Below, piece by piece: positions 56,382 through 64,000 of a stretch of DNA of 64,000 nt. The notes beneath the pieces are model-generated. The model had not been told where the DNA came from. It searched no databases and was given only the letters and a program-made list of their open reading frames with translations. Within the stretch, counting starts at the first letter, position 1. Every line of letters begins with the position of its first letter. Both the position numbers and the translations under genes were made by a program. Source of the stretch: Cupriavidus basilensis OR16 (lineage in GTDB: Bacteria > Pseudomonadota > Gammaproteobacteria > Burkholderiales > Burkholderiaceae); contig NZ_AHJE01000001.1 of the NCBI RefSeq assembly GCF_000243095.1, positions 60,060 through 124,059 of the forward strand. Direction: 5' to 3'.

Positions 56382-58487
56382 ATGGACCAAGCCGCCAACC
56401 AAGCCAACGCCGCCAACCCGCTGCTGGATTTCTCCGACCTGCCGCGTTTCTCCGAGATTCGCCCCGAGCACATCGGCCCGGCGCTGGACGTGCTGCTGGC
56501 GACCGCGCAAGCCGCCGTCGACCGCGCCGAGGACCCCGCCACCGAAGCCAGCTGGGCCAATGCCGTGGAAGCGCTGGAAGCCGCCACCGAGCCGCTCGGG
56601 CGCGCCTGGGGCGTGGTTGGCCACCTGAGCGCGGTGGCGGATACGCCGCCATTGCGCCAGGCGCATAGCGACAACCTGCCGCGCATGACCGAGTTTTGGT
56701 CCTCGCTTGGCCAGAGCCTGGCGCTCTACGACAAGTACAAGGCGATCGCCGCCGGCCCGGCATTCGCCACCATGAGCGCGGCCCGCCGCCAGCTGATGGA
56801 AAACGAACTGCGCGGCTTCCGCCTGGGCGGCGCCGAGCTGCCCGAAGACAAGAAGCCCCGTTTTGCTGCGATCCAGGAACAGCAGGCCCAGTTGTCCAAG
56901 GCCTTCTCCGACCACGTGCTCGATGCCACCAATGCCTACGCGCTGGTGATCGAGGACGAGGGCCGCCTGAGCGGCATCCCGGAAGATGCGCTGGAAGCGG
57001 CGCGCCATGCCGCCACCAAGGGCGGCGAGGACGGCAAGCCAGGCTGGAAATTCACCCTGCACTTCCCCTCCTACTTCCCGGTGCTGCAATACGCGGACGA
57101 CCGCGCGCTGCGCCAGACCATGTACGAGGCCAGCGTCACCCGCGCTTCGGAGCTGGCCGAGCAGTACGGCCAGGGCAAGGCTGAATGGGACAACACGGCC
57201 AATATGCGCGAGCAGCTCGCGCTGCGCCGCGAAGAAGCGCAGCTGCTCGGCTACGCCTCCTTCGGCGAAGTCTCGCTGGTGCCAAAGATGGCGGAATCCC
57301 CGGCCGAAGTGCTGCGCTTCCTGGACGAGCTGGCCGCCAAGGCGCGCCCGTACGCCGAGAAGGACTGGGCCGAGCTCAAGGCCTTCGCCGCGAGTGAGCT
57401 GGGCCTGAACGACCTGTCGCCCTGGGACGTGGCCTACGCATCGGAAAAGCTGCGCGAGCAGCGCTACGCGTTCTCCGAGCAAGAGGTGAAGCAGTACTTC
57501 CCCGAGCCGCAGGTGCTCAAGGGATTGTTCGGCGTGGTGGAGAAGCTGTTCTCGGTGCGTATCGAGGCAGACCAGGCCCAGACGTGGCACGCCGATGCGC
57601 GCTTGTTCCGCGTGGTGTCGCCCGAGGGCGAGTTGCTGGCGCAGTTCTACATCGACCTGTACGCCCGCGAAGGCAAGCGCGGCGGCGCCTGGATGGACGA
57701 CGCCCGCGGCCGCAAGCTGCTCGACGGCGGCCGCGTGCAAACCCCGGTCGCCTACCTGACCTGCAACTTCACGGCGCCGGTGGGCGGCAAGCCCGCGGTT
57801 TTCACCCACGACGAAGTGATCACGCTGTTCCACGAGTTCGGCCACGGCCTGCACCATATGCTCACCCAGGTGGGCGAGCTGGGCGTGTCCGGCATCAATG
57901 GCGTGGAATGGGATGCCGTTGAGCTGCCCTCGCAGTTCATGGAGAACTTCTGCTGGGAATACGAGGTGCTGGCCAACATGACCGCGCACGTCGACAGCGG
58001 CGAGTCCCTGCCGCGCGACCTGTTCGAACGCATGCTGGCCGCCAAGAACTTCCAGAACGGCATGATGACGCTGCGCCAGATCGTGTTCTCGTCGTTCGAC
58101 ATGCACCTGCACACCGACTTCGACCCCGCCGGCGAGAAGTCCGTGCTGGCGCTGTCCCGGGAGGTCAACGATCGTGCCCACGTGGTGCCCCAGCACCCGC
58201 TCTCGCGCTGGCCGAACACCTTCAGCCATATCTTCGCCGGCGGCTATGCGGCGGGCTACTACAGCTACAAGTGGGCCGAAGTGCTGTCCGCCGACGTCTA
58301 CGCGGCCTTCGAGGAAGCCGCGAAGCTCTCTGGCACGGTGCTGGACGCCGAGACCGGCGCGCGCTACCGCAGGGAAATCCTGTCGGTGGGCGGCAGCCGC
58401 CCGGCCATGGAATCGTTCACCGCGTTCCGTGGCCGCGCGCCGCAGATCGACGCACTGCTGCGCCACGGCGGCATGGCGGTGGCGTAA
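56382..58487 (+). CDS. prlC: Oligopeptidase A (PrlC), M3 metallopeptidase
   Basis: A 701-residue zinc endopeptidase of the thimet (M3A) family that degrades signal peptides and other oligopeptides in the cytoplasm. The active-site motif HEFGH (residues 484-488; LFHEFGHGLHHMLTQVGELG) and the third zinc-ligand Glu in QFMENFCWEYEVLAN are present, and the size is normal. ATG 56382 was chosen (MDQAANQANAANPLLDFSDL). It follows folD by about 120 bases and ends before a terminator. Confidence 0.96.
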   Translation: MDQAANQANAANPLLDFSDLPRFSEIRPEHIGPALDVLLATAQAAVDRAEDPATEASWANAVEALEAATEPLGRAWGVVGHLSAVADTPPLRQAHSDNLPRMTEFWSSLGQSLALYDKYKAIAAGPAFATMSAARRQLMENELRGFRLGGAELPEDKKPRFAAIQEQQAQLSKAFSDHVLDATNAYALVIEDEGRLSGIPEDALEAARHAATKGGEDGKPGWKFTLHFPSYFPVLQYADDRALRQTMYEASVTRASELAEQYGQGKAEWDNTANMREQLALRREEAQLLGYASFGEVSLVPKMAESPAEVLRFLDELAAKARPYAEKDWAELKAFAASELGLNDLSPWDVAYASEKLREQRYAFSEQEVKQYFPEPQVLKGLFGVVEKLFSVRIEADQAQTWHADARLFRVVSPEGELLAQFYIDLYAREGKRGGAWMDDARGRKLLDGGRVQTPVAYLTCNFTAPVGGKPAVFTHDEVITLFHEFGHGLHHMLTQVGELGVSGINGVEWDAVELPSQFMENFCWEYEVLANMTAHVDSGESLPRDLFERMLAAKNFQNGMMTLRQIVFSSFDMHLHTDFDPAGEKSVLALSREVNDRAHVVPQHPLSRWPNTFSHIFAGGYAAGYYSYKWAEVLSADVYAAFEEAAKLSGTVLDAETGARYRREILSVGGSRPAMESFTAFRGRAPQIDALLRHGGMAVA

Positions 58488-58498
58488 GGCAACACGCT

Positions 58499-58538
58499 GT
58501 CGATGGGTCGATGGGTCGATAGGTCGATAGGTCGATGG
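58499..58538 (+). repeat. Five 8-bp tandem repeats after prlC
   Basis: The unit GTCGATRG occurs five times head-to-tail at 58499-58538, with only the R position (A or G) varying. It is non-coding and lies between the prlC stop and its terminator. No known family is recognised; such short repeats can vary between strains. Confidence 0.75.
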
Positions 58539-58544
58539 AACAGG

Positions 58545-59784
58545 TTAAGCGGCTCGGTCTGAGCCGCTTTTTTCATGGCGGCTTGCACGTGCAATGCAGG
58601 CGGCCGACAGTAGCGCACAGCATCCGCTCACCGCAATCGCCATCGAGTAACTGCCGTAGGCATCGAAGAGCCAGCCGGCGAGGCTGCCGCCCGCCATCGC
58701 GGCAATGCCCACCGCGATGTACAGCGCCCCCAGGATCGCCCCGAGGTTTGCGGTGCCGAACCAGGTCGCGGCGAGCGCCGGGTACAAGGAGATGCAGCCG
58801 CCGTTGGCCGCGCCGAACAGGACGGCAAACAGCGCCAGCGCAGGGAAGCCCCGTGCCCCCAAGCCAAACGCCGTTGAGCAGCGCGAGCATCAGCGTCAGG
58901 CACACAAGCAGCCGCCCGGGGCCCAGCCGGTCACCCAGCCCGCCCAGCAACAGGCGGCCCAGGATATTGCCGGCACCCACCAGCCCGATCAGCAGATTCC
59001 CCGCCGTGGAAGACATGCCGTGCTGCCGCGCGTACGGATGGATATGGACCAGCGCGGCGAACAGGCCGACCGAGCCCAGCAGGATGGCGCCGAAGTACCA
59101 CCAGAATCGCCCGCCGCGCACGGCCTGCGCCAGGCTAAGCCCGCGCGGAGCGGGCGCCTGGGCAGCGCCATGCGCCACAAGCGCGCCATCGGGGTGCAGG
59201 CCGGCCTCCTCCGGCCGCCCCCTGAGCAGCATCGCCATCGCCAGCCCGGCCACGGCAATGGCCAGTGCGAAGCAACGCATCGTCGCCTGCCAGCTCATAT
59301 GCTCCATCAGCAGCCCCGCCACCACCGGCCCGACAAAGGTGCCAAGCCCGGTGCCCGCCAGCGCAAGGCCCGACGCCCTGCTGCGATGCCTGACAAACCA
59401 GCGCTGCACCGCCGTCACCGCCGGCACGTAGACCAGGCCTACGCCCAGGCCCACCAGCGAACAGAAGGCGATCAGGAACCACGCCAGCGAATCCGTGACG
59501 AGGCTGGCAATGGCAAAGCCCAGCGCCAGCAGGACAATGCCCGTTGCAATGACCCGGCGGGTGGAGATCCGGTCGGCCAGGGAGCCGGAAAATACGCCCA
59601 CCACGTAGTAAATCAGCGCGGTGAACGAAAACACGGAAGCCGCCGATGAACTCCCCACCCGGAAGCCTTCCTGGATACTCGCGAAAAAGGCGCCGAACGA
59701 GTACGCCGCGCCAAATATCAGCGCCAGCAGCACGTGCGTCGCGCCAACCACATACCAACCCGGGAACACGTTCACCCTTGCCAT
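58545..59784 (-). pseudogene. MFS transporter (monocarboxylate/oxalate-formate antiporter type), 1-base frameshift
   Basis: A 12-helix MFS protein starting at ATG 59784 (MARVNVFPGWYVVGATHVLL). Residues such as FPGWYVVGATHVLLALIFG and YVVGVFSGSLADRISTRRV match the OFA/monocarboxylate subgroup. The reading frame is broken near 58865 at a G run (CTTGGGGGCACGG): dropping one G restores NGVWLGARGFPALALF, and the C-terminal helices read in the other frame to 58545. The fault is most likely a homopolymer error. A perfect palindrome in its promoter region suggests control by the divergent HutC-like regulator. Confidence 0.8.
58547..58573 (+). terminator. Rho-independent terminator after prlC
   Basis: AAGCGGCTC (58547-58555) and GAGCCGCTT (58561-58569) pair perfectly around a 5-base loop, followed by a T run to 58573. 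It also overlaps the last codons of the minus-strand MFS gene. Confidence 0.88.
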
Positions 59785-59857
59785 GCCGTCTCCGATTACC
59801 CCTTCGCCTGCGCGCCTGCGCTTCCCGCATCTTCGAACCATCGATGGCGCTGCATAT

Positions 59858-59873
59858 TCTTGTATATACAAGA
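59858..59873. promoter_or_regulatory. Palindromic operator of the HutC-type regulator
   Basis: TCTTGTATATACAAGA is a perfect 16-base palindrome. Its core TTGTATATACAA is like operators of HutC-family GntR regulators. It lies 74 bases upstream of the MFS start codon and 150 bases before the regulator gene, between the divergent genes, so it probably controls the MFS gene. Confidence 0.6.
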
Positions 59874-59990
59874 TGAGACAACAACTGAGCGAGTCGGGAT
59901 TACCCTGAGCGGAGCCAAAACCCAAAACGCGGCGCCCCCATATTCGGCGAACGCCGGCGTCAAACCGGAGAAAATCCCCCCTAATGGAAA

Positions 59991-60019
59991 TTGGCTAGAC
60001 AAGCGTGGTCAAGTAAACT
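59991..60019 (+). promoter_or_regulatory. Promoter of the HutC-type regulator (leaderless start predicted)
   Basis: TTGGCT (59991-59996) and TAAACT (60014-60019) with a 17-base spacer. Only 7 bases separate the -10 from the ATG at 60027, so the transcript would start at or next to the start codon. Confidence 0.45.
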
Positions 60020-60026
60020 GCGGGCC

Positions 60027-60740
60027 ATGACCTACCTGCCGCCCGCCGCCGCCTACGCGCACATCAAGAACTACCTGAAAGACGGACTCAGCGCGGGGCG
60101 CTGGCCGCCCGGCACCCTGATGCCGTCGGAATCCGAGCTGGTCACCCAGTTCCGCGTCAGCCGCATGACCGCCAACCGGGCGGTGCGCGAACTGCAGGCC
60201 GAAGGCCTGGTGGAACGCGTGCAGGGCGTCGGCACGTTCGCCACCCAACCCCACCGTGCATCGTCCACCCTCACCATTCGCGACCTGCACGATGAGATCA
60301 CGGAGCGCGGCCACCGCCACCGTTCGGACGTGCATATGGCGCGCGCCGAAGTCGTCACGGAGGCCTTGGCGCAGCGTATCGGGCTGCCCCCGGGCAGCAA
60401 GATCTTCCACACCCTGATCGTGCATAGCGAGAACGGCGTGCCGCTGCTATGCGAGGATCGCTACGTCAACCCCGCCCGGGCGCCTGACTACCTCGAGGTG
60501 GACTTCACCAAGACCACGCCCACCAGTTACCTGCTGACCGTGGCGCCGCTATGGGAGGCGCAATACTCCATCGAGGCGCAACTGCCCACCGAGCAGGAGG
60601 CTGAGCTGCTGGGCGTCAAGCCGAGCGAGCCCTGCCTGATCGTGATCCGCCGCACCGAAAGCCAGGGCTCGCCGATCACGCTGGCGCGGCTGGTGCATCC
60701 GGGATCGCGCTACACCATCGAAGGCTCGTTCAAGCCCTAG
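60027..60740 (+). CDS. GntR regulator, HutC subfamily (UTRA)
   Basis: A 237-residue regulator. The winged-helix DNA-binding domain (MPSESELVTQFRVSRMTANR, VQGVGTFATQPHRASS) is followed by the UTRA sensory domain (RDLHDEITERGHRHRSDV, LPPGSKIFHTLIVHSENGVP, IEGSFKP end). HutC itself senses urocanate, and the sequence is HutC-like. The hut genes are not nearby, so the effector may differ. Divergent from the MFS gene and convergent with LysR: the stop TAG shares CTAG (60737-60740) with the LysR stop. Confidence 0.9.
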   Translation: MTYLPPAAAYAHIKNYLKDGLSAGRWPPGTLMPSESELVTQFRVSRMTANRAVRELQAEGLVERVQGVGTFATQPHRASSTLTIRDLHDEITERGHRHRSDVHMARAEVVTEALAQRIGLPPGSKIFHTLIVHSENGVPLLCEDRYVNPARAPDYLEVDFTKTTPTSYLLTVAPLWEAQYSIEAQLPTEQEAELLGVKPSEPCLIVIRRTESQGSPITLARLVHPGSRYTIEGSFKP

Positions 60741-61627
60741 GCCCGCCCGGGCCGGAATGCGCGCAGATGGTCGATGAAGCCACGCACCTTGGCACTGACG
60801 TGGCGCGTATCCGGATAGACAGCAAAGACCTCGGCCCGTGGCAAGACATGGTCCGCCATCAGGATCTGCAGCCGTCCACCCTTGAGATGGTCGTCAAGCA
60901 GCCACTCCGGCAGCGCCGCGACGCCACAGCCGGCCAGCGCAAACGCTAGCAGGGCCGAGGCCGTGTCCGCGTGGGCCACGTTGCGGACCCGGATCGTATG
61001 CGGCTTGCCGTGTGGGTCAGCCAGGGTCCATTGCCCGCCCTGCCCCGGGCGATTGGCAAGCCACGGCAGCGCCGCCATCGCCTGCAGCGAATCGGGCATG
61101 CCAGTGGCACTCAGCAGCGCCGGGCTTGCCACGATCACCAGGTTGAAATGCCCGATCGGGTTGGCGCGATGGCGCGAGTCTTCCAGCGGCCCCACCCGGA
61201 TGGCAACGTCAAGCCGCTCCGCGATCAAGTCGGCGTGGGTCGAGCTGGCTTGGTAGCTCACCCGCAGCTCGGGATGCAGGCGCGCAAAACCGGCCAGCGC
61301 GGGAGCGACGACGAGGTTGCCGTAATCCACCGATGCCGTTACGCGCAAGCTGCCCGAGAAGGATGCATGACCCGAGCGGGCCTGCGCCACGGCCGCTTCG
61401 GCCTGCCGCAACAAGACCGAGCAGTCGTGATAGAACCGCTCGCCCGCCTCCGTCAGTGCCAGGCGCCGCGTGCTGCGCGTCAGCAATGCCACCGACAGCT
61501 CTTGCTCCAGCTGCTTCACGTTGAAGCTGACAACGGCCTTGGTGGTACCCAGCGTGTCGGCTGCCGCGGTGAACGAGCCGCACTCCACCACGGCCGCGAA
61601 CATCGCCAGACGGTTCAGGTTGATCAT
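60737..61627 (-). CDS. LysR family transcriptional regulator
   Basis: A 296-residue LysR protein with the N-terminal helix-turn-helix (LNRLAMFAAVVECGSFTAAA, then GTTKAVVSFNVKQLEQELSV) and a substrate-binding domain (SLRVTASVDYGNLVVAPALA). ATG 61627 was chosen over a TTG seven codons upstream. It is divergent from an EmrB/QacA-type MFS gene 106 bases away, the usual arrangement for a regulator and its exporter target. Confidence 0.93.
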   Translation of the reverse strand: MINLNRLAMFAAVVECGSFTAAADTLGTTKAVVSFNVKQLEQELSVALLTRSTRRLALTEAGERFYHDCSVLLRQAEAAVAQARSGHASFSGSLRVTASVDYGNLVVAPALAGFARLHPELRVSYQASSTHADLIAERLDVAIRVGPLEDSRHRANPIGHFNLVIVASPALLSATGMPDSLQAMAALPWLANRPGQGGQWTLADPHGKPHTIRVRNVAHADTASALLAFALAGCGVAALPEWLLDDHLKGGRLQILMADHVLPRAEVFAVYPDTRHVSAKVRGFIDHLRAFRPGRA

Positions 61628-61733
61628 GTCGTCGGTCGTTATTGTCAAAAATCGGAGAACAGTATATCGGCCGCCCGGCTATTTTTTTATCGCTCCATGG
61701 TTTCTAGAATGCCGTCTTCCCGCCTGAACCCGA

Positions 61734-63176
61734 ATGGCGCGCGGCGCCATTCCAAGACTTTCCATGCCCTACAAATCACGCGTTGCGTCGGTCTACCTGC
61801 TCGGCTTCTTTATCGACCTGGTCAATATGTTCATGGCATCGGTCGCGTTTCCCGAGATCGGGCAGTCGCTGCACGCCTGCGTGGGCACCGTGGCCTGGGT
61901 GGCCAACGCCTACACCTTGGGCCTGACGCTGGTGATCCCGGCAAGCGCATGGCTCGCGGGCCGCTATGGCGACAAGGCAATCTTCGTGGCATCCCTGGGC
62001 ATCTTCTCGCTGGCGGCGACCGGCGCTGGCTTCGCGGGCAGCATTGAAGCCCTGATCGCCTGGCGCCTGCTGCAAGGCCTGGGCGGCGGCCTGCTGATCC
62101 CGGTCGGCCAAGCCATGACGTACCGGCTCTATCCCCAGGCAGAGCGCGCGCGGCTGTCGGTGATCGTGATGGCCTGCGCCCTGCTCGCCCCCGCGTTGTC
62201 GCCCCTGCTCGGTGGCGTTATCGTGGACGGATTGGGCTGGCACTGGGTCTTCTGGCTCAATATTCCGCTGGCCTTGTTCGCCCTGGTGCTTGCCGTGCTC
62301 TGGCTGCAGCCTGGCGAACGAAGCGCCAGCGACCGGCCGGACGTGATCGGCATCGGGCTGGTCAGCCTGTCGCTGGCACTGCTGCTGACCGGCTTGTCGC
62401 GTTTTGAGCGCGCTGGCGACCCTGCCATGGGGGCTGCCCTCGTCGTGGGAGGCCTGGCAGCAGGCTTGCTTTTGTTGCGGCACGTACGCCGGAGCAAGCA
62501 CCCTGTGCTGGATTTTCGCGTCCTGCGCGACCCTTTGCTGCGCGCGGCCATGTTGGTCTACCTGTTCGTACCGGGCGTGTTTACCGGTGTCAGCCTGCTT
62601 AATATGTTTTTCCTGCAGAACGCGCTGGGATTGCGCGCCGTCGATGCGGGCGCGCTGATGATTCCCTACGCCTTGGCCGCCGCCGCAGGCATGGCGCTGG
62701 CCGGCCGGCTGTTCAAGCGGATCGGACCGCGTGCCTTGCTGCTGCCTGCCACCATCGTGCATGCGACGGGCATTGCCCTGCTGGCGACAGTCGGCGGGCC
62801 CGGCGACAGCCAGCGCATGCTCGCCGCCTTTCTGTTGATGGGGGCGGGAGGCGGCATCTGCTCCAGCGTCGCGCAAACCCTGGCGCTGCTGAACGTGGCG
62901 CCCGCGTGGATGCACCGCGCCAGCGCGGTGTGGAACCTCAATCGCCAATTGTCGTTTTGCCTCGGAGTCGCGCTGGCCAGCCTGCTGTTGGGACAGCTAC
63001 TCATCCAGCACCACCTCACCGGCCTGGCCGGCGCACGCGGCAGCGCCGCGCTGACGCTGGTGTTCCACCTGTGTTTTCTCGTCGCCAGCCTATGCAGCCT
63101 GGTACCGCTCTTTGTCATCTGGCGCCTGGACGACGGGCACCGCCGGCTACTGGCAAAGCCATCGACGTCCCGATAA
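61734..63176 (+). CDS. MFS drug efflux transporter, EmrB/QacA (DHA2) family
   Basis: A 480-residue (470 if the start is the Met at 61764) polytopic protein. The DHA2 hallmarks GRYGDKAIFVASLGIFSLAA, RLLQGLGGGLLIPVGQAMTY and ALSPLLGGVIVDGLGWHWVF are present. It likely exports drugs or aromatic compounds and is probably controlled by the divergent LysR. ATG 61734 lies in a weak context; the ATG at 61764 (MPYKSRVASVYLLGFFIDLV) is an alternative with the more usual N-terminus. It has 13-14 predicted helices. Confidence 0.9.
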   Translation: MARGAIPRLSMPYKSRVASVYLLGFFIDLVNMFMASVAFPEIGQSLHACVGTVAWVANAYTLGLTLVIPASAWLAGRYGDKAIFVASLGIFSLAATGAGFAGSIEALIAWRLLQGLGGGLLIPVGQAMTYRLYPQAERARLSVIVMACALLAPALSPLLGGVIVDGLGWHWVFWLNIPLALFALVLAVLWLQPGERSASDRPDVIGIGLVSLSLALLLTGLSRFERAGDPAMGAALVVGGLAAGLLLLRHVRRSKHPVLDFRVLRDPLLRAAMLVYLFVPGVFTGVSLLNMFFLQNALGLRAVDAGALMIPYALAAAAGMALAGRLFKRIGPRALLLPATIVHATGIALLATVGGPGDSQRMLAAFLLMGAGGGICSSVAQTLALLNVAPAWMHRASAVWNLNRQLSFCLGVALASLLLGQLLIQHHLTGLAGARGSAALTLVFHLCFLVASLCSLVPLFVIWRLDDGHRRLLAKPSTSR

Positions 63177-63222
63177 CCGCCCGAGCCATCCGCCGGGCTT
63201 CATTTCCCAAGGAGATCCATCC

Positions 63223-63618
63223 ATGCCTACCCTCGCCGCCCTTTGCCTGCGTGAAGTCGCGCACACCCACACGCTGATCGAGCAATGGCTGTCCAGCGCC
63301 GAATGCCCCAACACGGTACTGGACGCGTTGCTGCAACGCTTTGAGCCTGGCTTCAGCATGATTTCGCCCTCCGGAACACGACTGGAAGACGGCGGCCTCC
63401 CCTCGGTGTTCTCACGCCTGCGCGGGGCCAGGGCCGGGCTGCGGATCGAGATCGATGAATTGACGCTCGTGTACGAGGACGCTGGCTCGGCCATGGTCAC
63501 TTACCGCGAAGCGCAAGCCTGGCATGAAGGCGCATCCGAACGGCGTGCCACGGCGCTGTTCGTGCTTGCGGGCGACGCCCGCGTTGCCTGGCGCCATTTG
63601 CATGAAACGTGGGCTTGA
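63223..63618 (+). CDS. NTF2/SnoaL-like (DUF4440-type) protein
   Basis: A 131-residue single-domain protein (MPTLAALCLREVAHTHTLIE, RLEDGGLPSVFSRLRGARAG, MVTYREAQAWHEGASERRAT). The predicted cone-like alpha/beta pattern and residue spacing resemble the NTF2-like SnoaL/DUF4440 superfamily, whose members include ketosteroid isomerase-like proteins of unknown function. ATG 63223 has AAGGAGATCC. It is probably cotranscribed with the exporter upstream (46 bases). Function unknown. Confidence 0.72.
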   Translation: MPTLAALCLREVAHTHTLIEQWLSSAECPNTVLDALLQRFEPGFSMISPSGTRLEDGGLPSVFSRLRGARAGLRIEIDELTLVYEDAGSAMVTYREAQAWHEGASERRATALFVLAGDARVAWRHLHETWA

Positions 63619-63661
63619 GCGCGGCGCTGCCGGATACGTGACATGGGATGAGTCGAGGCGG

Positions 63662-63766
63662 CTAGTCAGTCGCACCACGTTTGGAAGCGCCCATGCCAGC
63701 GCGGTCGGAAGCCTTATAAGTCTTGGACTTAGGCTTGAGGTTGCGCAGTGCTGTGTCGGTGAGCAT
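63662..63766 (-). pseudogene. Phage-type integrase N-terminal remnant (Arm DNA-binding domain)
   Basis: A 34-codon open frame from ATG 63766 to a TAG. It has an excellent ribosome-binding site (AGGAGG) 9 bases upstream. The protein begins MLTDTALRNLKPKSKTYKAS, the canonical N-terminus of P4-type tyrosine integrases with the DUF4102 Arm domain, and then departs from it after KASDRAGM. The remaining about 370 codons of the gene, including the catalytic Arg-His-Arg-Tyr domain, are not in the window (upstream of the fragment is the N-terminus, downstream is unrelated). A degraded integrase or a deletion artefact. Confidence 0.65.
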
Positions 63767-64000
63767 TGAGGTTTTTCCTCCTGTTCGTGACGGCTTTTAC
63801 CGTCAGGGGCCAGGATACCTGCTGATGCCCGGAAAGCCGCATGAAATCATGCTTTCCAGAGGAGACTTCTACCGCCAACCTGTTCCGCTGGCCGGCGATA
63901 GCCACCGATAGCTGCCGCGACTAATTTCCTTCCAAATCAACACGTTACGGCAGTTTTTCGATAGCTGGCGATAGTCCCCAAAGGACCCGATTTCACTCCC
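63767..64000. other. Right-hand end of window, possible island border
   Basis: Non-coding as far as can be seen. Contains TGACGGCTTTTACCGTCA (63788-63805), a small hairpin, and the repeated string CGATAGC (63905-63911 and 63960-63966, with imperfect GCGATAG copies). These could be part of an attachment site or integrase regulatory region, but no attachment sequence is identified. Confidence 0.3.

Noticed and set aside
56286..58466. 726-codon minus-strand open frame across prlC
   Set aside because: prlC carries the HEFGH motif in the correct frame and there are no motifs in the antisense frame.
1..64000. CRISPR arrays, tRNA or rRNA genes, complete insertion sequences
   Set aside because: Reading both strands showed no regularly spaced direct repeats with spacers, no cloverleaf with CCA-type acceptor, and no transposase frames with inverted-repeat ends.

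Overview
The window is about 64 kb of GC-rich, gene-dense betaproteobacterial chromosome. Several features point to the genus Cupriavidus (Burkholderiales): a PhaP1-type phasin next to the pyruvate dehydrogenase operon, a benzoyl-CoA (box) cluster with the BoxR regulator, a betaproteobacterial proteasome homologue (BPH), and the protein sequences as a whole. The species cannot be settled from this sequence alone. There are no rRNA or tRNA genes, CRISPR arrays or complete mobile elements that I can see.

Layout. 1-8 kb: pgeF (partial) and rluD face bamD, followed by dinG, a YdcH-like small protein, a secreted coiled-coil protein and tex. 8-10 kb: the potassium transporter kup. 10.2-23 kb: the aerobic benzoate module. 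On the minus strand lie a branched-chain-type ABC transporter (livFGMHK-like), an alpha/beta hydrolase and benzoate-CoA ligase. On the plus strand lie boxR, boxC, boxB and boxA. Candidate BoxR boxes (TGCA pairs) sit over the bclA and boxC promoters. 23-24.6 kb: an Xre/RES toxin-antitoxin pair. 24.4-28.9 kb: a Nudix hydrolase, the two N-degron transferases aat and bpt, pyrD and an aldo/keto reductase. 29-32 kb: a second ABC transporter. 32-38 kb: lutAB-type lactate oxidation genes, an IclR and a GntR regulator, and an FAD-linked 2-hydroxyacid dehydrogenase. 38-42.5 kb: a penicillin-binding endopeptidase, a nitroreductase, a thioesterase, an EamA exporter and a histone-deacetylase-like hydrolase. 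43-51 kb: phaP1, then the operon aceE-aceF-BPH-lpd on the minus strand. 51-58.5 kb: a PAS histidine kinase and its FixJ-type regulator, a CbiM-like membrane protein, folD and prlC. 58.5-63.6 kb: an MFS transporter with a HutC-type regulator, a LysR/EmrB-type pair and a SnoaL-like protein. The last 0.4 kb holds an integrase N-terminal remnant, perhaps the edge of a genomic island.

The genes form a coherent aromatic and carbon catabolism neighbourhood. Benzoate is imported, activated to benzoyl-CoA, epoxidised and cleaved by Box enzymes under BoxR control. Acetyl-CoA supply comes from pyruvate dehydrogenase, and PHB storage is represented by the phasin.

The most striking property of the sequence is damage. 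About a dozen otherwise conserved genes (tex, kup, livM, livK, bclA, boxC, bpt, lutB, pbpG, aceE, one MFS gene, and the 3' ends of bamD and probably the RES gene) carry 1-2 base frameshifts, often in or next to short base runs, or lack internal segments of tens to about 250 bases. Because essential or near-essential genes are hit in the same way as dispensable ones, I read this mostly as sequencing or assembly error rather than biology. The affected entries are marked.
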